Positions 24,763 to 33,824 of a stretch of DNA of 64,000 nucleotides are shown here, piece by piece (the stretch's first letter is position 1; every line of letters starts with the position of its first letter). The position numbers were made by a program, and so were the translations under genes. The DNA is from an uncultured Collinsella sp. (GTDB lineage: Bacteria; Actinomycetota; Coriobacteriia; Coriobacteriales; Coriobacteriaceae), in the NCBI GenBank assembly GCA_958346935.1, contig CATVTM010000001.1:1-64000 (forward strand). Direction: 5' to 3'. The notes under the pieces are model-generated. The model did not search any database. It was given only the letters and a program-made list of their open reading frames with translations, and was not told where the DNA came from.

Positions 24763-25862
24763 GCCTCTCTGACCATGGTCACGTTCTTTTCACGGCTACG
24801 CTGGTTCGCGGGCACATTGCTAAGTTTCACATACCCTATCTTAAGTGGTTCAAAGAGCAGGGTTGGGAGACATGGGTAGCTGCTAAGAACGATTATCCAG
24901 ACGGTGTCTGTGAGATCCCATTCTGCGACCATTTCGTTAATATTGACTTCGCACGCAGTCCATTCTCAATGCAGACGATCGTTGCCTACAAACAGCTGCG
25001 TAAACTCTTCGCCAAGGAGCATTTCGCTATTGTTCACACCCACACTCCCGTGGGAGGTGTTCTCACGCGTCTTGCAGCTCGAGATGCTCGTCGCAGTGGG
25101 ACAAAAGTGATTTACACTGCGCACGGTTTTCATTTTTATGATGGGGCGCCTCTAATTAACTGGGTGCTTTGGTATCCCGTAGAGCGAGTGATGAGTCGCT
25201 TTACCGATGTACTGGTGACCATAAACGATGAGGACTGTAAGCGTGCACGGCAATTCGCGCATTGCCGTGTGGAGTATGTGCCCGGCGTGGGTGTCGACCT
25301 AGACAGGTTTGTTTGCGTTAAGAACTGCGCGGACACGCGCGCGGAGCTCGGCCTGGGCAAGAACGATTTTGTCTTGCTGTCCGTCGGTGATCTTAACGAA
25401 AACAAGAATCATGGTGTGCTCATAGAGGCTCTTGCGAAGCTGCCTGATAATTTTAAATTGCTCGTTGCGGGCGAGGGACCACTTCGCAACGTCTTGTTGA
25501 AAAAGGCGCGACATCTCGGTGTGGACGATCGTCTCATGCTTCTGGGTTTCCGCAGCGACGTGGCAGCGTTGCTCAACGCGTGCGATCTCTTTTGTTTCCC
25601 TTCCAAGCGCGAGGGTCTGCCCGTATCGCTCATCGAAGCAATGGCATGTGGCAGGCCGTGCTTGACCTCCGGTGCGAGGGGCTGCGCTGATGTGCTGGGT
25701 CCATTCGCGGAAGGCTCAATCGTCGAGGGTGGAGCAGATGAGTGGGCTCGTGCTATTGAGAGGGTTTCCGGTAAGAGGCAAAGCGCATCTGCGTGGCGAG
25801 AGCAGGCGAAGAAATTTGATATTTCAGCTGTGCTTAGGCGAATGACATCGCTCTATGCATAG
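24759..25862 (+). CDS. GT4-family glycosyltransferase (EpsD/CapM-like)
   Basis: A 367-residue GT-B retaining glycosyltransferase. The N-terminal acceptor domain contains HTHTPVGGVLTRLAAR and YTAHGFHFYDGAP, as in EpsD/CapM-type enzymes that act early on lipid-linked saccharides. The C-terminal donor domain has the E-x7-E motif in REGLPVSLIEAMACG near residue 290. No membrane span is seen, so it should act at the cytoplasmic face. It overlaps the preceding gene by 4 bases. Donor and acceptor are unknown. Confidence 0.88.
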   Translation: MSLSDHGHVLFTATLVRGHIAKFHIPYLKWFKEQGWETWVAAKNDYPDGVCEIPFCDHFVNIDFARSPFSMQTIVAYKQLRKLFAKEHFAIVHTHTPVGGVLTRLAARDARRSGTKVIYTAHGFHFYDGAPLINWVLWYPVERVMSRFTDVLVTINDEDCKRARQFAHCRVEYVPGVGVDLDRFVCVKNCADTRAELGLGKNDFVLLSVGDLNENKNHGVLIEALAKLPDNFKLLVAGEGPLRNVLLKKARHLGVDDRLMLLGFRSDVAALLNACDLFCFPSKREGLPVSLIEAMACGRPCLTSGARGCADVLGPFAEGSIVEGGADEWARAIERVSGKRQSASAWREQAKKFDISAVLRRMTSLYA

Positions 25863-25872
25863 AGGAGAGGCC

Positions 25873-27012
25873 GTGGTTTCTGAAATTCTCGATACAAAAA
25901 TTAATGAACCGTTACGCGTTCTCGTAGTGGTAACCAGCATGAATCGAGGCGGACTTGAGACGTTCACAATGAACGTGTATCGAGCACTGAATCGTTCCAA
26001 GGTTCAGCTCGACTTCTTGCTCCACCGTTCGGATAGTGGTGCCTACGAAGAGGAAATTGAGTCGTTGGGTGGGCGTATTTACCGCGTTCGTAGGCAAAAT
26101 CCGCTTGACCCTCGCTACTGGACAGCACTTAATGAGTTTTTTGCTAAGCACCCGTACGAAGTCGTATGGGCGCAACTTGACTGTTTGAGCGCTGAGCCGC
26201 TCGCAGCAGCCGCGAGACATGGGGCTATTGTTCGAGTGGCACATTCGCACAATAGCTACCAGGACAGAGACTTGAAGTACCCCTTAAAGATGCTTTGCAA
26301 GCCTCTCATCAAACGGTACGCCACCGATTTGTTTGCTTGCGGCGAGGAAGCGGGCAGGTGGATGTTTAATACCGATGACTTCGAGGTCGTTAGGAACTGC
26401 ATAGACGTAGACTCATACGCGTATGATCCCGCCGTGCGGACGGAAGTTCGACGCGAACTGGGCATCACCGACGATGCACCCGTCGTGGGGCATGTTGGGC
26501 GATTCGACGCGGTGAAAAACCACGCACTTCTGCTTGACGTGTTTGCCGCCCTGCTGAAGCGGAGACCTGACGCCTTGTTGATGCTTGCGGGTGACGGTCC
26601 CCTGCGTATGGAGATGGAGAGAAAGGCTGCCGAGTTAGGCATCACCGGCTCTGTCATGTTTCTGGGCGTGCGTTCAGACGTGCCGCGGCTTATGCAGGCG
26701 ATGGACTGTTTTACGATGCCTTCGCTGTATGAGGGATTACCCATGGTCTTGGTGGAAGCGCAGGCAGCGGGGCTGCCGTGTTTGATATCGGATGCTATCC
26801 CTCGAGACTGTTATATCAAGGGCGGACATGTAGAATGCGAGAAGCTTGACGTCTGCGCGCGTGCGTGGGCGGAGCGCGTCGACGGGATACTGGCCGGCGA
26901 GTTCGATCGTGCTTCGGGGGCAAAAGCCGTGCGGGCGGCGGGGTTTGATTCCAGTGAGACAGCGGAACGACTGACCGATTTCTTTAGTGGCGCATTGAAA
27001 AGGAAACGATGA
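25873..27012 (+). CDS. GT4-family glycosyltransferase (EpsF-like)
   Basis: A 379-residue GT-B enzyme with VVVTSMNRGGLETFTMNVYRAL near the N-terminus, a typical EpsF-like opening, HSHN near residue 125, and the C-terminal E-x7-E motif in YEGLPMVLVEAQAAG. ATG 25855 is in frame inside the previous gene, but GTG 25873 has a GAGGAGAG site immediately upstream and removes a non-homologous stretch, so 25873 is used. The end overlaps the next gene as ATGA. It resembles the enzyme at 31265-32407, so one may be a duplicate with changed specificity. Confidence 0.87.
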   Translation: MVSEILDTKINEPLRVLVVVTSMNRGGLETFTMNVYRALNRSKVQLDFLLHRSDSGAYEEEIESLGGRIYRVRRQNPLDPRYWTALNEFFAKHPYEVVWAQLDCLSAEPLAAAARHGAIVRVAHSHNSYQDRDLKYPLKMLCKPLIKRYATDLFACGEEAGRWMFNTDDFEVVRNCIDVDSYAYDPAVRTEVRRELGITDDAPVVGHVGRFDAVKNHALLLDVFAALLKRRPDALLMLAGDGPLRMEMERKAAELGITGSVMFLGVRSDVPRLMQAMDCFTMPSLYEGLPMVLVEAQAAGLPCLISDAIPRDCYIKGGHVECEKLDVCARAWAERVDGILAGEFDRASGAKAVRAAGFDSSETAERLTDFFSGALKRKR

Positions 27013-28112
27013 GAGTTCTATTTTACATAAACCGGCTGAACGGCGGAGGTGCGGAGCGGGTTATATCCCAGCTTGCAAATTTCTTTTCCAGTAGCGGGGA
27101 CAATTCCATTTTGGTGACGTCGTTTCGCTCCGACAACGAATATGAGTTGAATGAAGGCGTGACTCGCTATTCCCTTGAGAACGAGGAAATCGTTCAGTCG
27201 CGACTGATGCGAAATGCCACAAGGATAAAGAAGTTGCGCGCAATCATTAAATCAGAAGGACCTGATGTCGTTCTGTCCTTCATGCAGGAACCTAATTTCC
27301 GCGCGCTTATTGCGGGTTTCGGTCTTCCATGCAAGGTTGTCGTCTCGGTTCGAAATGACCCTGCTAGGGAGTATGCAGGAAAAATCGGTAGGTTTGTGGG
27401 CAAGTTTCTCATGCCCTTTCTGGCTGACGGCTGCGTCTTTCAGACCCATCAAGCTATGGAATGGTTTCCGGCTCGACTTCGTCGAAAATCACGGGTGATT
27501 CCAAACGCGGTGAACCCGGTTTTTTTCGAGACCGACAAGTCTGGCGTGAATTCGTATTGGGTCGCGATTGGGCGTCTTACGGAACAGAAGAACTATCCGA
27601 TGATGCTCAAGGCGTTTGCGGCAGTGCGAATGGATTTCCCTGACGAATGTTTGCGAATCTATGGAGAAGGTCCAATGCGAAGCGACCTTCAGCGTATGGT
27701 TTACGCCCTTGGACTGTCGGACGGCGTTGCTCTTTGCGGACGAACTTCTGACGTGCCGGCGGTGCTCGCCGATGCAAAAGGCTTTCTGATGTCCTCTGAC
27801 TATGAGGGAATGCCTAACGCGCTCATGGAAGCAATGGCTGTCGGTTTACCTTGCATAGTGACGGACTGTCCCTGTGGTGGACCAGGAGAGTTGATTGCTG
27901 ATGGAACGAATGGTGTCCTTGTTCCCGTCGGAAACTCGCGAGCTATGGCTGATCAAATCAAGAGATTGCTTGTTGAGGATAATGTAGGGGATATGACGTC
28001 CGCTGCCGCAGAGAGTATGAAAGCCTATTTACCTGACAAGGTATTTATGGCATGGAAAGGCTACTTGATTCAAATCTCCTTGGGAGGGCGCAATGAACAT
28101 CCTTCCTCTTAA
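27009..28112 (+). CDS. GT4-family glycosyltransferase
   Basis: A 367-residue GT-B enzyme beginning MRVLFYINRLNGGGAERVISQLANFF, the donor-side glycine loop being GGGAERV. The C-terminal domain has IGRLTEQKNYPMMLKAFA and the E-x7-E motif in YEGMPNALMEAMAVG, with CGGPGELI after it, as in N-acetylgalactosamine transferase-like members. It overlaps its neighbours at both ends (4 bases before, 20 bases with the EpsG-like gene), consistent with one transcript. Confidence 0.87.
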   Translation: MRVLFYINRLNGGGAERVISQLANFFSSSGDNSILVTSFRSDNEYELNEGVTRYSLENEEIVQSRLMRNATRIKKLRAIIKSEGPDVVLSFMQEPNFRALIAGFGLPCKVVVSVRNDPAREYAGKIGRFVGKFLMPFLADGCVFQTHQAMEWFPARLRRKSRVIPNAVNPVFFETDKSGVNSYWVAIGRLTEQKNYPMMLKAFAAVRMDFPDECLRIYGEGPMRSDLQRMVYALGLSDGVALCGRTSDVPAVLADAKGFLMSSDYEGMPNALMEAMAVGLPCIVTDCPCGGPGELIADGTNGVLVPVGNSRAMADQIKRLLVEDNVGDMTSAAAESMKAYLPDKVFMAWKGYLIQISLGGRNEHPSS

Positions 28113-29106
28113 TCTGATGCTTCTCTTCGTTTGGTGGTTTGTCTTTCGAGGCCGACTTTCAAAGGGAAAGAGGGGCAGTGATTGGTATTTGGGCATTGTA
28201 TTCATCCAAATGATGCTCATGACGCTTTTTGCTCCAATTTTTAGTGATGCTGCACAATATGCTTTTCATGCGCGGTTGAACTGGTATAGCGATTTCGGAA
28301 TCGGGTGGAAGTTATTCAGCCAAGTGATTTGGGGCATTTGGCCCGATGCGAAGTCATTAGTCTTTTTCACGAGCCTCATATTCGAATTGGCTTTTGTTCA
28401 TTTTTGTCGACGTTATTCGAATAATTATGCTTTGAGCTATTTTTTTATGGTTACACTAGGCTTTTTCGGAATGAGTCTATTTATCTTGCGGCAAACCGTT
28501 GCTCTCGCCATTGTTCTGCTTGCGTATGACGCAGTCGAGGAGAGAAAGCTGCCGAAGTTCCTGTTGCTTATCCTGATCGCATGCTCGTTTCATGTAACTG
28601 CAATTCTCTTTGTGGCCCTCTATCCGATTTCAAATTTGCGAAGGAAAGGTGCATTCCATCTGGGCTGCATCCTGGCAGGTATCACTTTATTGTTGTGTTC
28701 TACACCATTAAGTAATTTCATGACATCCCACTATCATAGCGAGTACGTTTTGACGGGTTTTTCGGGGGAAAACCTTCTTCTTTTGATGATTTTACTTGTT
28801 ATTATCTACGAACTTCGGGGAGACAATTGTGATCGCTTGGGTATAGGCCATGCATTGGAGTTGGCACCTGTTTTTCAGGTTTTAGCACTGAGGTTCTCAA
28901 CGTTTACCCGCGCTACAAGATATTTTCAAATTGCCACGACTGTCGCAATCCCAAATTTAATCGAATCATTTCACGATAAAAGATTACGTTTTCTGGCAAC
29001 GTTTGCAGTCGTTGTTTTTTTTAGTTTTTTCTACATCGTCGTCCAAGATTGGGCAGTCGATGGCTTTTTCGATTCATTTGTTTTTAACGGATTGGTTATG
29101 AATTAA
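28093..29106 (+). CDS. EpsG-family membrane protein, candidate polysaccharide polymerase
   Basis: A 337-residue multi-span membrane protein with about eight to ten hydrophobic segments and an EpsG-like pattern: DAAQYAFHARLNWYSDFGIGWKLFSQ near residues 52-77 and FILRQTVALAIVLLAYD near 130. EpsG/Wzy-type proteins polymerise repeat units on the outer face of the membrane in Wzy-dependent pathways. GGGAGGG precedes the ATG. This and the next genes have lower GC than the flanks, as usual for serotype-determining genes that move between strains. It is the best polymerase candidate in the cluster. Confidence 0.82.
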   Translation: MNILPLNLMLLFVWWFVFRGRLSKGKRGSDWYLGIVFIQMMLMTLFAPIFSDAAQYAFHARLNWYSDFGIGWKLFSQVIWGIWPDAKSLVFFTSLIFELAFVHFCRRYSNNYALSYFFMVTLGFFGMSLFILRQTVALAIVLLAYDAVEERKLPKFLLLILIACSFHVTAILFVALYPISNLRRKGAFHLGCILAGITLLLCSTPLSNFMTSHYHSEYVLTGFSGENLLLLMILLVIIYELRGDNCDRLGIGHALELAPVFQVLALRFSTFTRATRYFQIATTVAIPNLIESFHDKRLRFLATFAVVVFFSFFYIVVQDWAVDGFFDSFVFNGLVMN

Positions 29107-29120
29107 TTTGAAGGGACAAA

Positions 29121-30044
29121 ATGATTAATAAACTAAAAAATCATTCTGCTTTGTTGCCGGCTATTGCTTTTGGACACTTTGGAAATTCATTCCTCTCTCG
29201 CTGTATTCCTGACGGACCCTACCTTAAATGTGCATACTGGATATACATGCACAGAAAACTCAATTTGGATAATCCAATAAGATTCAACGAAAAACTGCAG
29301 TGGCTCAAAATACATGACCATAACCCCCTATATACCACGCTTGTCGACAAGTATCGAGTGAAGCAGTGGGTGGCCGACCGCATCGGGAAGGAACATGTTA
29401 CGAAGACATACGCGATGTGGGAGCGCGCAGAGGACATCGATATTTCAGAGCTCCCCGAGCGCTTTGTGCTGAAGACCAACCACGACAGCGGCGGTGTTGC
29501 CGTCTGCCAAAACCGCGAGACGTTTGACTTGGAAAAGGCGAAAAAGAAACTTGCCAAGCACCTAAAAATTAACTACTTCTGGAGGACGCGCGAATGGCCT
29601 TATAAGAACGTGAAACCATGCGTGTTCGCGGAGGAGTACCTGGACCCTACAGAAACAAATGGTGATTTGGTCGATTATAAGTTTTATTGCTTTGGCGGCG
29701 AGCCGAGAATAATGTTTACGTGCACAGGACGGGCTGCCGGAGATACAAGATTTGACTTCTTTGACATGGACTTCAATCATCTAGACATTAAGCAGGACTT
29801 CGCCGAGAACGCCGACATGTCTATCGATAAACCTTGTTCCTTTAATTTGATGGCTGAGTCCGCCAGGAAGCTGTCGGCCGGTATCCCACATGTGCGTATC
29901 GACTTCTATGAAGTCGACGGAAGGATGTACTTCGGCGAGTGCACTTTCTTCGATGCTAGTGGGTTTGGGCCTTTCGAACCTGAAGAATGGGATGAAAGGC
30001 TCGGAGCCATGATTGACTTGACTGCTGTTAGCAGTGTGCGATAG
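29121..30044 (+). CDS. TupA-like ATP-grasp protein
   Basis: A 307-residue protein of the ATPgrasp_TupA family seen in polysaccharide clusters: NPIRFNEKLQWLKIHDHNPLYTTLVDKYRVKQWV near residue 53-86, FVLKTNHDSGGV near 118, and the late metal-binding segment VRIDFYEVDGRMYFGECTF near 262. TupA-like proteins are thought to join an amino- or carboxyl-bearing group to glycans or teichuronopeptide by ATP-dependent ligation. The substrate here is unknown. AAGGGAC precedes the ATG. Placement between the polymerase and a CapA-like gene suggests modification of the capsule. Confidence 0.85.
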   Translation: MINKLKNHSALLPAIAFGHFGNSFLSRCIPDGPYLKCAYWIYMHRKLNLDNPIRFNEKLQWLKIHDHNPLYTTLVDKYRVKQWVADRIGKEHVTKTYAMWERAEDIDISELPERFVLKTNHDSGGVAVCQNRETFDLEKAKKKLAKHLKINYFWRTREWPYKNVKPCVFAEEYLDPTETNGDLVDYKFYCFGGEPRIMFTCTGRAAGDTRFDFFDMDFNHLDIKQDFAENADMSIDKPCSFNLMAESARKLSAGIPHVRIDFYEVDGRMYFGECTFFDASGFGPFEPEEWDERLGAMIDLTAVSSVR

Positions 30045-30064
30045 AGCTTAGTTTAGGAAAACCT

Positions 30065-31261
30065 ATGATAATAAAAGATGAATGTTCAGCATCGGTTAAA
30101 GGACGAGCACCACGTCTAGTGATCGGGGCAGATTTCGTACCAACCGATGGGAATAGTAACGTCTTCGCTGCCGGAGATGGCGAGGCCCTTGTCGGTCCGG
30201 AGCTTCTTGCATTAGTGCAAGGCGTAGATTTTGGCGTGTTTAACCTTGAAGTACCCCTGACAGATACTTTGAACCCTATTGCTAAGTGCGGGCCCTGTCT
30301 CGATGCCCCGACTTCAACCATTGCGGGACTAAAAGCTGTAAATCCATGGGCTTTCACACTTGCTAATAACCACATAATGGACCAAGGGGTAGATGGACTT
30401 CGGTCCACCATGGATGTGCTCGAGGGGGCTGGACTCCAGTATTTCGGTGCCGGAGCTAATCTCACTGAGGCAAAGAAACCACTGGTTGTTGACATTGACG
30501 GAGTCACTGTCGGTATATTTGGCTGCGTTGAGCACGAGTTCTCCATCGCGGGGGAGTTTTCGGCGGGCGCAGCCCCTTATGACCCACTTGATTCATTCGA
30601 TGACGTCAGGGATTTGGCAAGCCGTTGCGATTACGTTATCGTCCTATACCACGGCGGGAAAGAACATTACCGGTACCCATCTCCCCAGCTTCAGCGGAGA
30701 TGCAGGAAATTCGCTGAGTGCGGTGCACAGCTCGTGGTTTGTCAGCACAGCCACTGCATTGGATGCAAGGAGAATTGGGCTGATGCAACTATTGTCTATG
30801 GGCAAGGCAATTTCCTGTTTGACGATGCCGAAAGTGATGATAACGAGTGCTGGAAGACGGGCCTGCTTCTTGAGGTTGAGCTCGGCGACCAGCTTGCCGT
30901 TGAGTACCACCCTCTCGTAAAGATGGATGCAACGGTACGTCTGGCTACCGGGTCGAATGCCGAAGCTATACTCAATGATTTTATTTCAAGGAGCGAGGAG
31001 ATAGAGGAAGTGGGTTTCGTCGAGAAGTCTTATGGTGAGTTCGCAAGGGGAATGCTCAACTCATACCTTGCATGTGGAATACCCGGAAGCGGTTCCCTTG
31101 CTTTCCGTGTGCTTAATAAGCTTAGCAGAGCCCGCCTCGCTGACAGACTGGTCGGCGCCAACGCGGGCTTCGCATTGCTCAACCATGTGGAATGTGAAGC
31201 CCATAATGAGCTTCTCATTGAGGGCCTTAGGTTGAAGTGCGGCCTTGGCAGTAAGCGATAG
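30065..31261 (+). CDS. CapA-family (PGA_cap) metallophosphoesterase-like protein
   Basis: A 398-residue CapA/PgsA-like protein: GADFVPTDGN near the N-terminus (in place of the usual GDxxL), FNLEVPLTD, TLANNHIMDQGVDGL near 98-113, YHGGKEHYRYPSPQLQRRCR, and CQHSHCIGCKE near 222. The conserved NH and HSH residues give a calcineurin-like metal site. No signal peptide or membrane anchor is visible at the N-terminus, unlike the membrane-bound CapA of Bacillus. Related proteins occur in many capsule clusters with unclear roles. A downstream glycosyltransferase begins 3 bases after the stop. Confidence 0.85.
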   Translation: MIIKDECSASVKGRAPRLVIGADFVPTDGNSNVFAAGDGEALVGPELLALVQGVDFGVFNLEVPLTDTLNPIAKCGPCLDAPTSTIAGLKAVNPWAFTLANNHIMDQGVDGLRSTMDVLEGAGLQYFGAGANLTEAKKPLVVDIDGVTVGIFGCVEHEFSIAGEFSAGAAPYDPLDSFDDVRDLASRCDYVIVLYHGGKEHYRYPSPQLQRRCRKFAECGAQLVVCQHSHCIGCKENWADATIVYGQGNFLFDDAESDDNECWKTGLLLEVELGDQLAVEYHPLVKMDATVRLATGSNAEAILNDFISRSEEIEEVGFVEKSYGEFARGMLNSYLACGIPGSGSLAFRVLNKLSRARLADRLVGANAGFALLNHVECEAHNELLIEGLRLKCGLGSKR

Positions 31262-31264
31262 CTG

Positions 31265-32407
31265 GTGATTTCTGTGATCAGGGTACTTCATGTTGTCGGT
31301 AGCCTTAATGCCGGTGGAATCGAAACCTTCTTGATGTCGGTATATCGTCAGATTGATCGCTCTAAGGTACAGTTCGACTTTTTGGTTTCATCAGACCAAC
31401 GGTTTTTCTATTCAGATGAAATCGAGAGTCTTGGTGGTGGGATATATCCAGTTGAGCAGAGCCGCTATCACCCGAAAGCTACTCGCTATAGATTAAAACA
31501 GTTTTATTTGGAGAATAATACGGAGATCGTTCATCAGCATACGGGGGGTCTGCAGACGCTTATGCCTCTGGTTGCCGCGGAGGACGCGGGTGTGCCGACT
31601 AGGGTTCTCCATTCTCACTGCGCTTTTGTCGAGCCAAATTCGACAAAAGCGCAACTTGAAGAAGTTATTCACAAGCTGAATACATATCGCACTGGAATCG
31701 CCACGGAAAAATTCGCTTGCTCCGCGGACGCAGCGGCTTATTTCGGTTTTGATAGGCATGGCGGAGAATGGCGCTATGTGCCCAACGGTATCGATGTCGG
31801 TCGATTTTCTTTCGATATGGGGAAGCGAAAGGATGCTCGTACTGAGCTCGGCTTGTTAGATTCGACCTTCCTCATCGGGAACATCGGGCGTTTTTCCCCC
31901 CAAAAAAACCAAGCCTTTCTTTTACGCGCATTTGCTTCCGTCGCTAAGCGATGCCCGGATTCCAAGCTTCTGCTTGTTGGCGTCGGCCCGCTTGAAGGGG
32001 ACATCCATGCCGAGGCCGAAAGGCTTGGCCTAACGGATCGCGTCATCTTCCTCAAGAACCGGTCCGATACCGAGCGACTCTACGCCGCAATGGATGTATT
32101 CGCGTTCCCCTCGCTATATGAGGGGCTCGGCATCGTGCTCGTGGAGGCTCAGACCAACGGGCTCCCGTGCGTCATTTCGGAGCGTATACCCAGGGAGGCC
32201 GTCTACGGTGAGAATGTGACAACTGTCGCGCTCGAAGGCGGGCCAGAGGCTTGGGCGGATGCAATGCTTAAGTGCAGGGCGGTTGCTAGGTCACAAAAAG
32301 GAGCCGAACTGACGAGATCTGCCGGCTTCGACATCTCGACCGTTGCCGCCTCCCTGCAGGATTTTTATCTAAAAGCGGCTGAGCGCGGCGCTCGAGCGAG
32401 AGGATAA
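31265..32407 (+). CDS. GT4-family glycosyltransferase (EpsF-like, second copy)
   Basis: A 380-residue GT-B enzyme with RVLHVVGSLNAGGIETFLMSVYRQID near the start, HSHCAFVEPNST near residue 116, and the E-x7-E motif in YEGLGIVLVEAQTNG. The opening and the ERIPREA segment resemble the gene at 25873, suggesting an old duplication. A GTG start at 31265 is used; GTG 31274 is also possible and the ribosome-binding site is unclear. It contains a perfect 12-bp inverted repeat in its coding sequence (31620-31652). Confidence 0.86.
   Translation: MISVIRVLHVVGSLNAGGIETFLMSVYRQIDRSKVQFDFLVSSDQRFFYSDEIESLGGGIYPVEQSRYHPKATRYRLKQFYLENNTEIVHQHTGGLQTLMPLVAAEDAGVPTRVLHSHCAFVEPNSTKAQLEEVIHKLNTYRTGIATEKFACSADAAAYFGFDRHGGEWRYVPNGIDVGRFSFDMGKRKDARTELGLLDSTFLIGNIGRFSPQKNQAFLLRAFASVAKRCPDSKLLLVGVGPLEGDIHAEAERLGLTDRVIFLKNRSDTERLYAAMDVFAFPSLYEGLGIVLVEAQTNGLPCVISERIPREAVYGENVTTVALEGGPEAWADAMLKCRAVARSQKGAELTRSAGFDISTVAASLQDFYLKAAERGARARG
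31620..31652. repeat. 12-bp perfect inverted repeat inside a glycosyltransferase gene
   Basis: Arms GCGCTTTTGTCG (31620-31631) and CGACAAAAGCGC (31641-31652), 9-base spacer. It lacks a U-tract and sits within coding sequence. Confidence 0.8.
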
Positions 32408-32409
32408 CG

Positions 32410-33816
32410 ATGCAGATTAAAGCGCGCGGCAGGGACGTCCTCTGGAATTACGGCGGACTGTTCTTCCGCATGGCGGGGCAGTTCTTCGTCCTTCCCCTCG
32501 TCCTTTCGCTCCTCGATTCCGAATACGTCGGCCTCTGGTATGTCTTTACCGCCGTCAGCGGTTTCATCGTGCTGTTCCAGGCAGGTTTTGACCCGACTTT
32601 CGCCCGTAACGTTGCCTACTGCTGGAGCGGTGCGAGGTCGTTCAGCAAGAACGGGCTCGCCGATGAATATGGTGAGGGTGTCGACTTCGGTGTGCTCGCT
32701 GCTCTGCTCGGCGCCTGCAGGGCGGTGTACTTCAGAATCTCGCTCCTTTGCTTTGCCGGTATTTCTACCTTGGGGACGCTTTATGTCGTTAGCGTCAGCA
32801 GCGCATTGGACCCAAGCACCTACATAGCTGCATGGGCGCTATTCTGCGTCAGCGTGTTCGTGAACGTGCACTTCTCATACTGGGAGTCGATGCTCAGGGG
32901 GGTCGGTGACTTCGTCGGCGTCAACAAGTCAACCATCTTGGCGAGCTTGGCGCAAATCATCTCCTCTGCGGCCATGCTCCTGGCCGGGTGCGGTATCCTC
33001 TCGTGCGCCGTCGGGTTCTTCCTGCAGGGGGTCGTGTTCAGGTCGTACTGCAAGCATTTCTTCTATCGAGTGGAAGGGGTCTCGGACGGGCTGGCAGGCG
33101 CCTCAAAGCCAGAGAAAACCGATATCGAGAAGATCAGGCTTGCCATCTCCTCGAACGCCTATCGCGACACGGCTGTGTCTATTGCGAACTACGTGGCCAC
33201 CACCGCTAACACCCTGCTCTGTGCGGCGTTCGTCGGGCTCGCCGAATCCTCCGTCTTCTCTGTCACCCTGCAGCTTGTAAACGCCTGCGTCAACGTCAGC
33301 GCCGTGATGCTCACGACCTACCAGCCCTCGTTGCAGTCCGCCTATGCGAACCGCGATCTTGAACTCGAACGCGATCTTTCCGGCAAGTCCATGGCGAGTT
33401 TCGCCCTTTTCTATGGGGTATGCCTTGTCCTTGTAGTTTTCATCGGTATGCCCATCCTCGGCATCTTCAAGCCCGGCATAGACTCAAGGCCCCTGCTGAC
33501 TGTGCTGCTCGGCTTATACTTTTTCCTTTGGAAGCAGCAGTCGAACTGCGCCATGCTCATCGCTAACACGAACCGTATCCCCTATATGTGGCCCTTTGTC
33601 ATATCCGCGGGCCTGGGCATCGTAGCATCGTATCTGCTTCTGAACCTCCTTGGGGGGAGTATCTATGGCTTGGTTCTCGGCCAGATGGTTGTGCAGCTTG
33701 CCTACAACAATTGGAAATGGCCCCACGAGGCGGCTAAGCGTCTCGGAACGACTTACCCGAAGCTCATGGCATCAGGGTTTAAGTCGCTAACATCCATAGC
33801 GAATGACAAACTCTAG
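32410..33816 (+). CDS. Wzx-type polysaccharide flippase
   Basis: A 468-residue integral membrane protein of the MOP superfamily with about 12 predicted helices. It opens WNYGGLFFRMAGQFFVLPLVLSLLDSEYVGLWYVFTAVSGF, as expected for Wzx-like proteins, and should move undecaprenyl-linked repeat units across the membrane. It begins 2 bases after the previous stop behind GAGAGGAT. Its GC content is higher than that of the EpsG-like and acyltransferase genes, so the cluster may be assembled from sources of different composition. Confidence 0.88.
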   Translation: MQIKARGRDVLWNYGGLFFRMAGQFFVLPLVLSLLDSEYVGLWYVFTAVSGFIVLFQAGFDPTFARNVAYCWSGARSFSKNGLADEYGEGVDFGVLAALLGACRAVYFRISLLCFAGISTLGTLYVVSVSSALDPSTYIAAWALFCVSVFVNVHFSYWESMLRGVGDFVGVNKSTILASLAQIISSAAMLLAGCGILSCAVGFFLQGVVFRSYCKHFFYRVEGVSDGLAGASKPEKTDIEKIRLAISSNAYRDTAVSIANYVATTANTLLCAAFVGLAESSVFSVTLQLVNACVNVSAVMLTTYQPSLQSAYANRDLELERDLSGKSMASFALFYGVCLVLVVFIGMPILGIFKPGIDSRPLLTVLLGLYFFLWKQQSNCAMLIANTNRIPYMWPFVISAGLGIVASYLLLNLLGGSIYGLVLGQMVVQLAYNNWKWPHEAAKRLGTTYPKLMASGFKSLTSIANDKL

Positions 33817-33824
33817 GATGCAAC

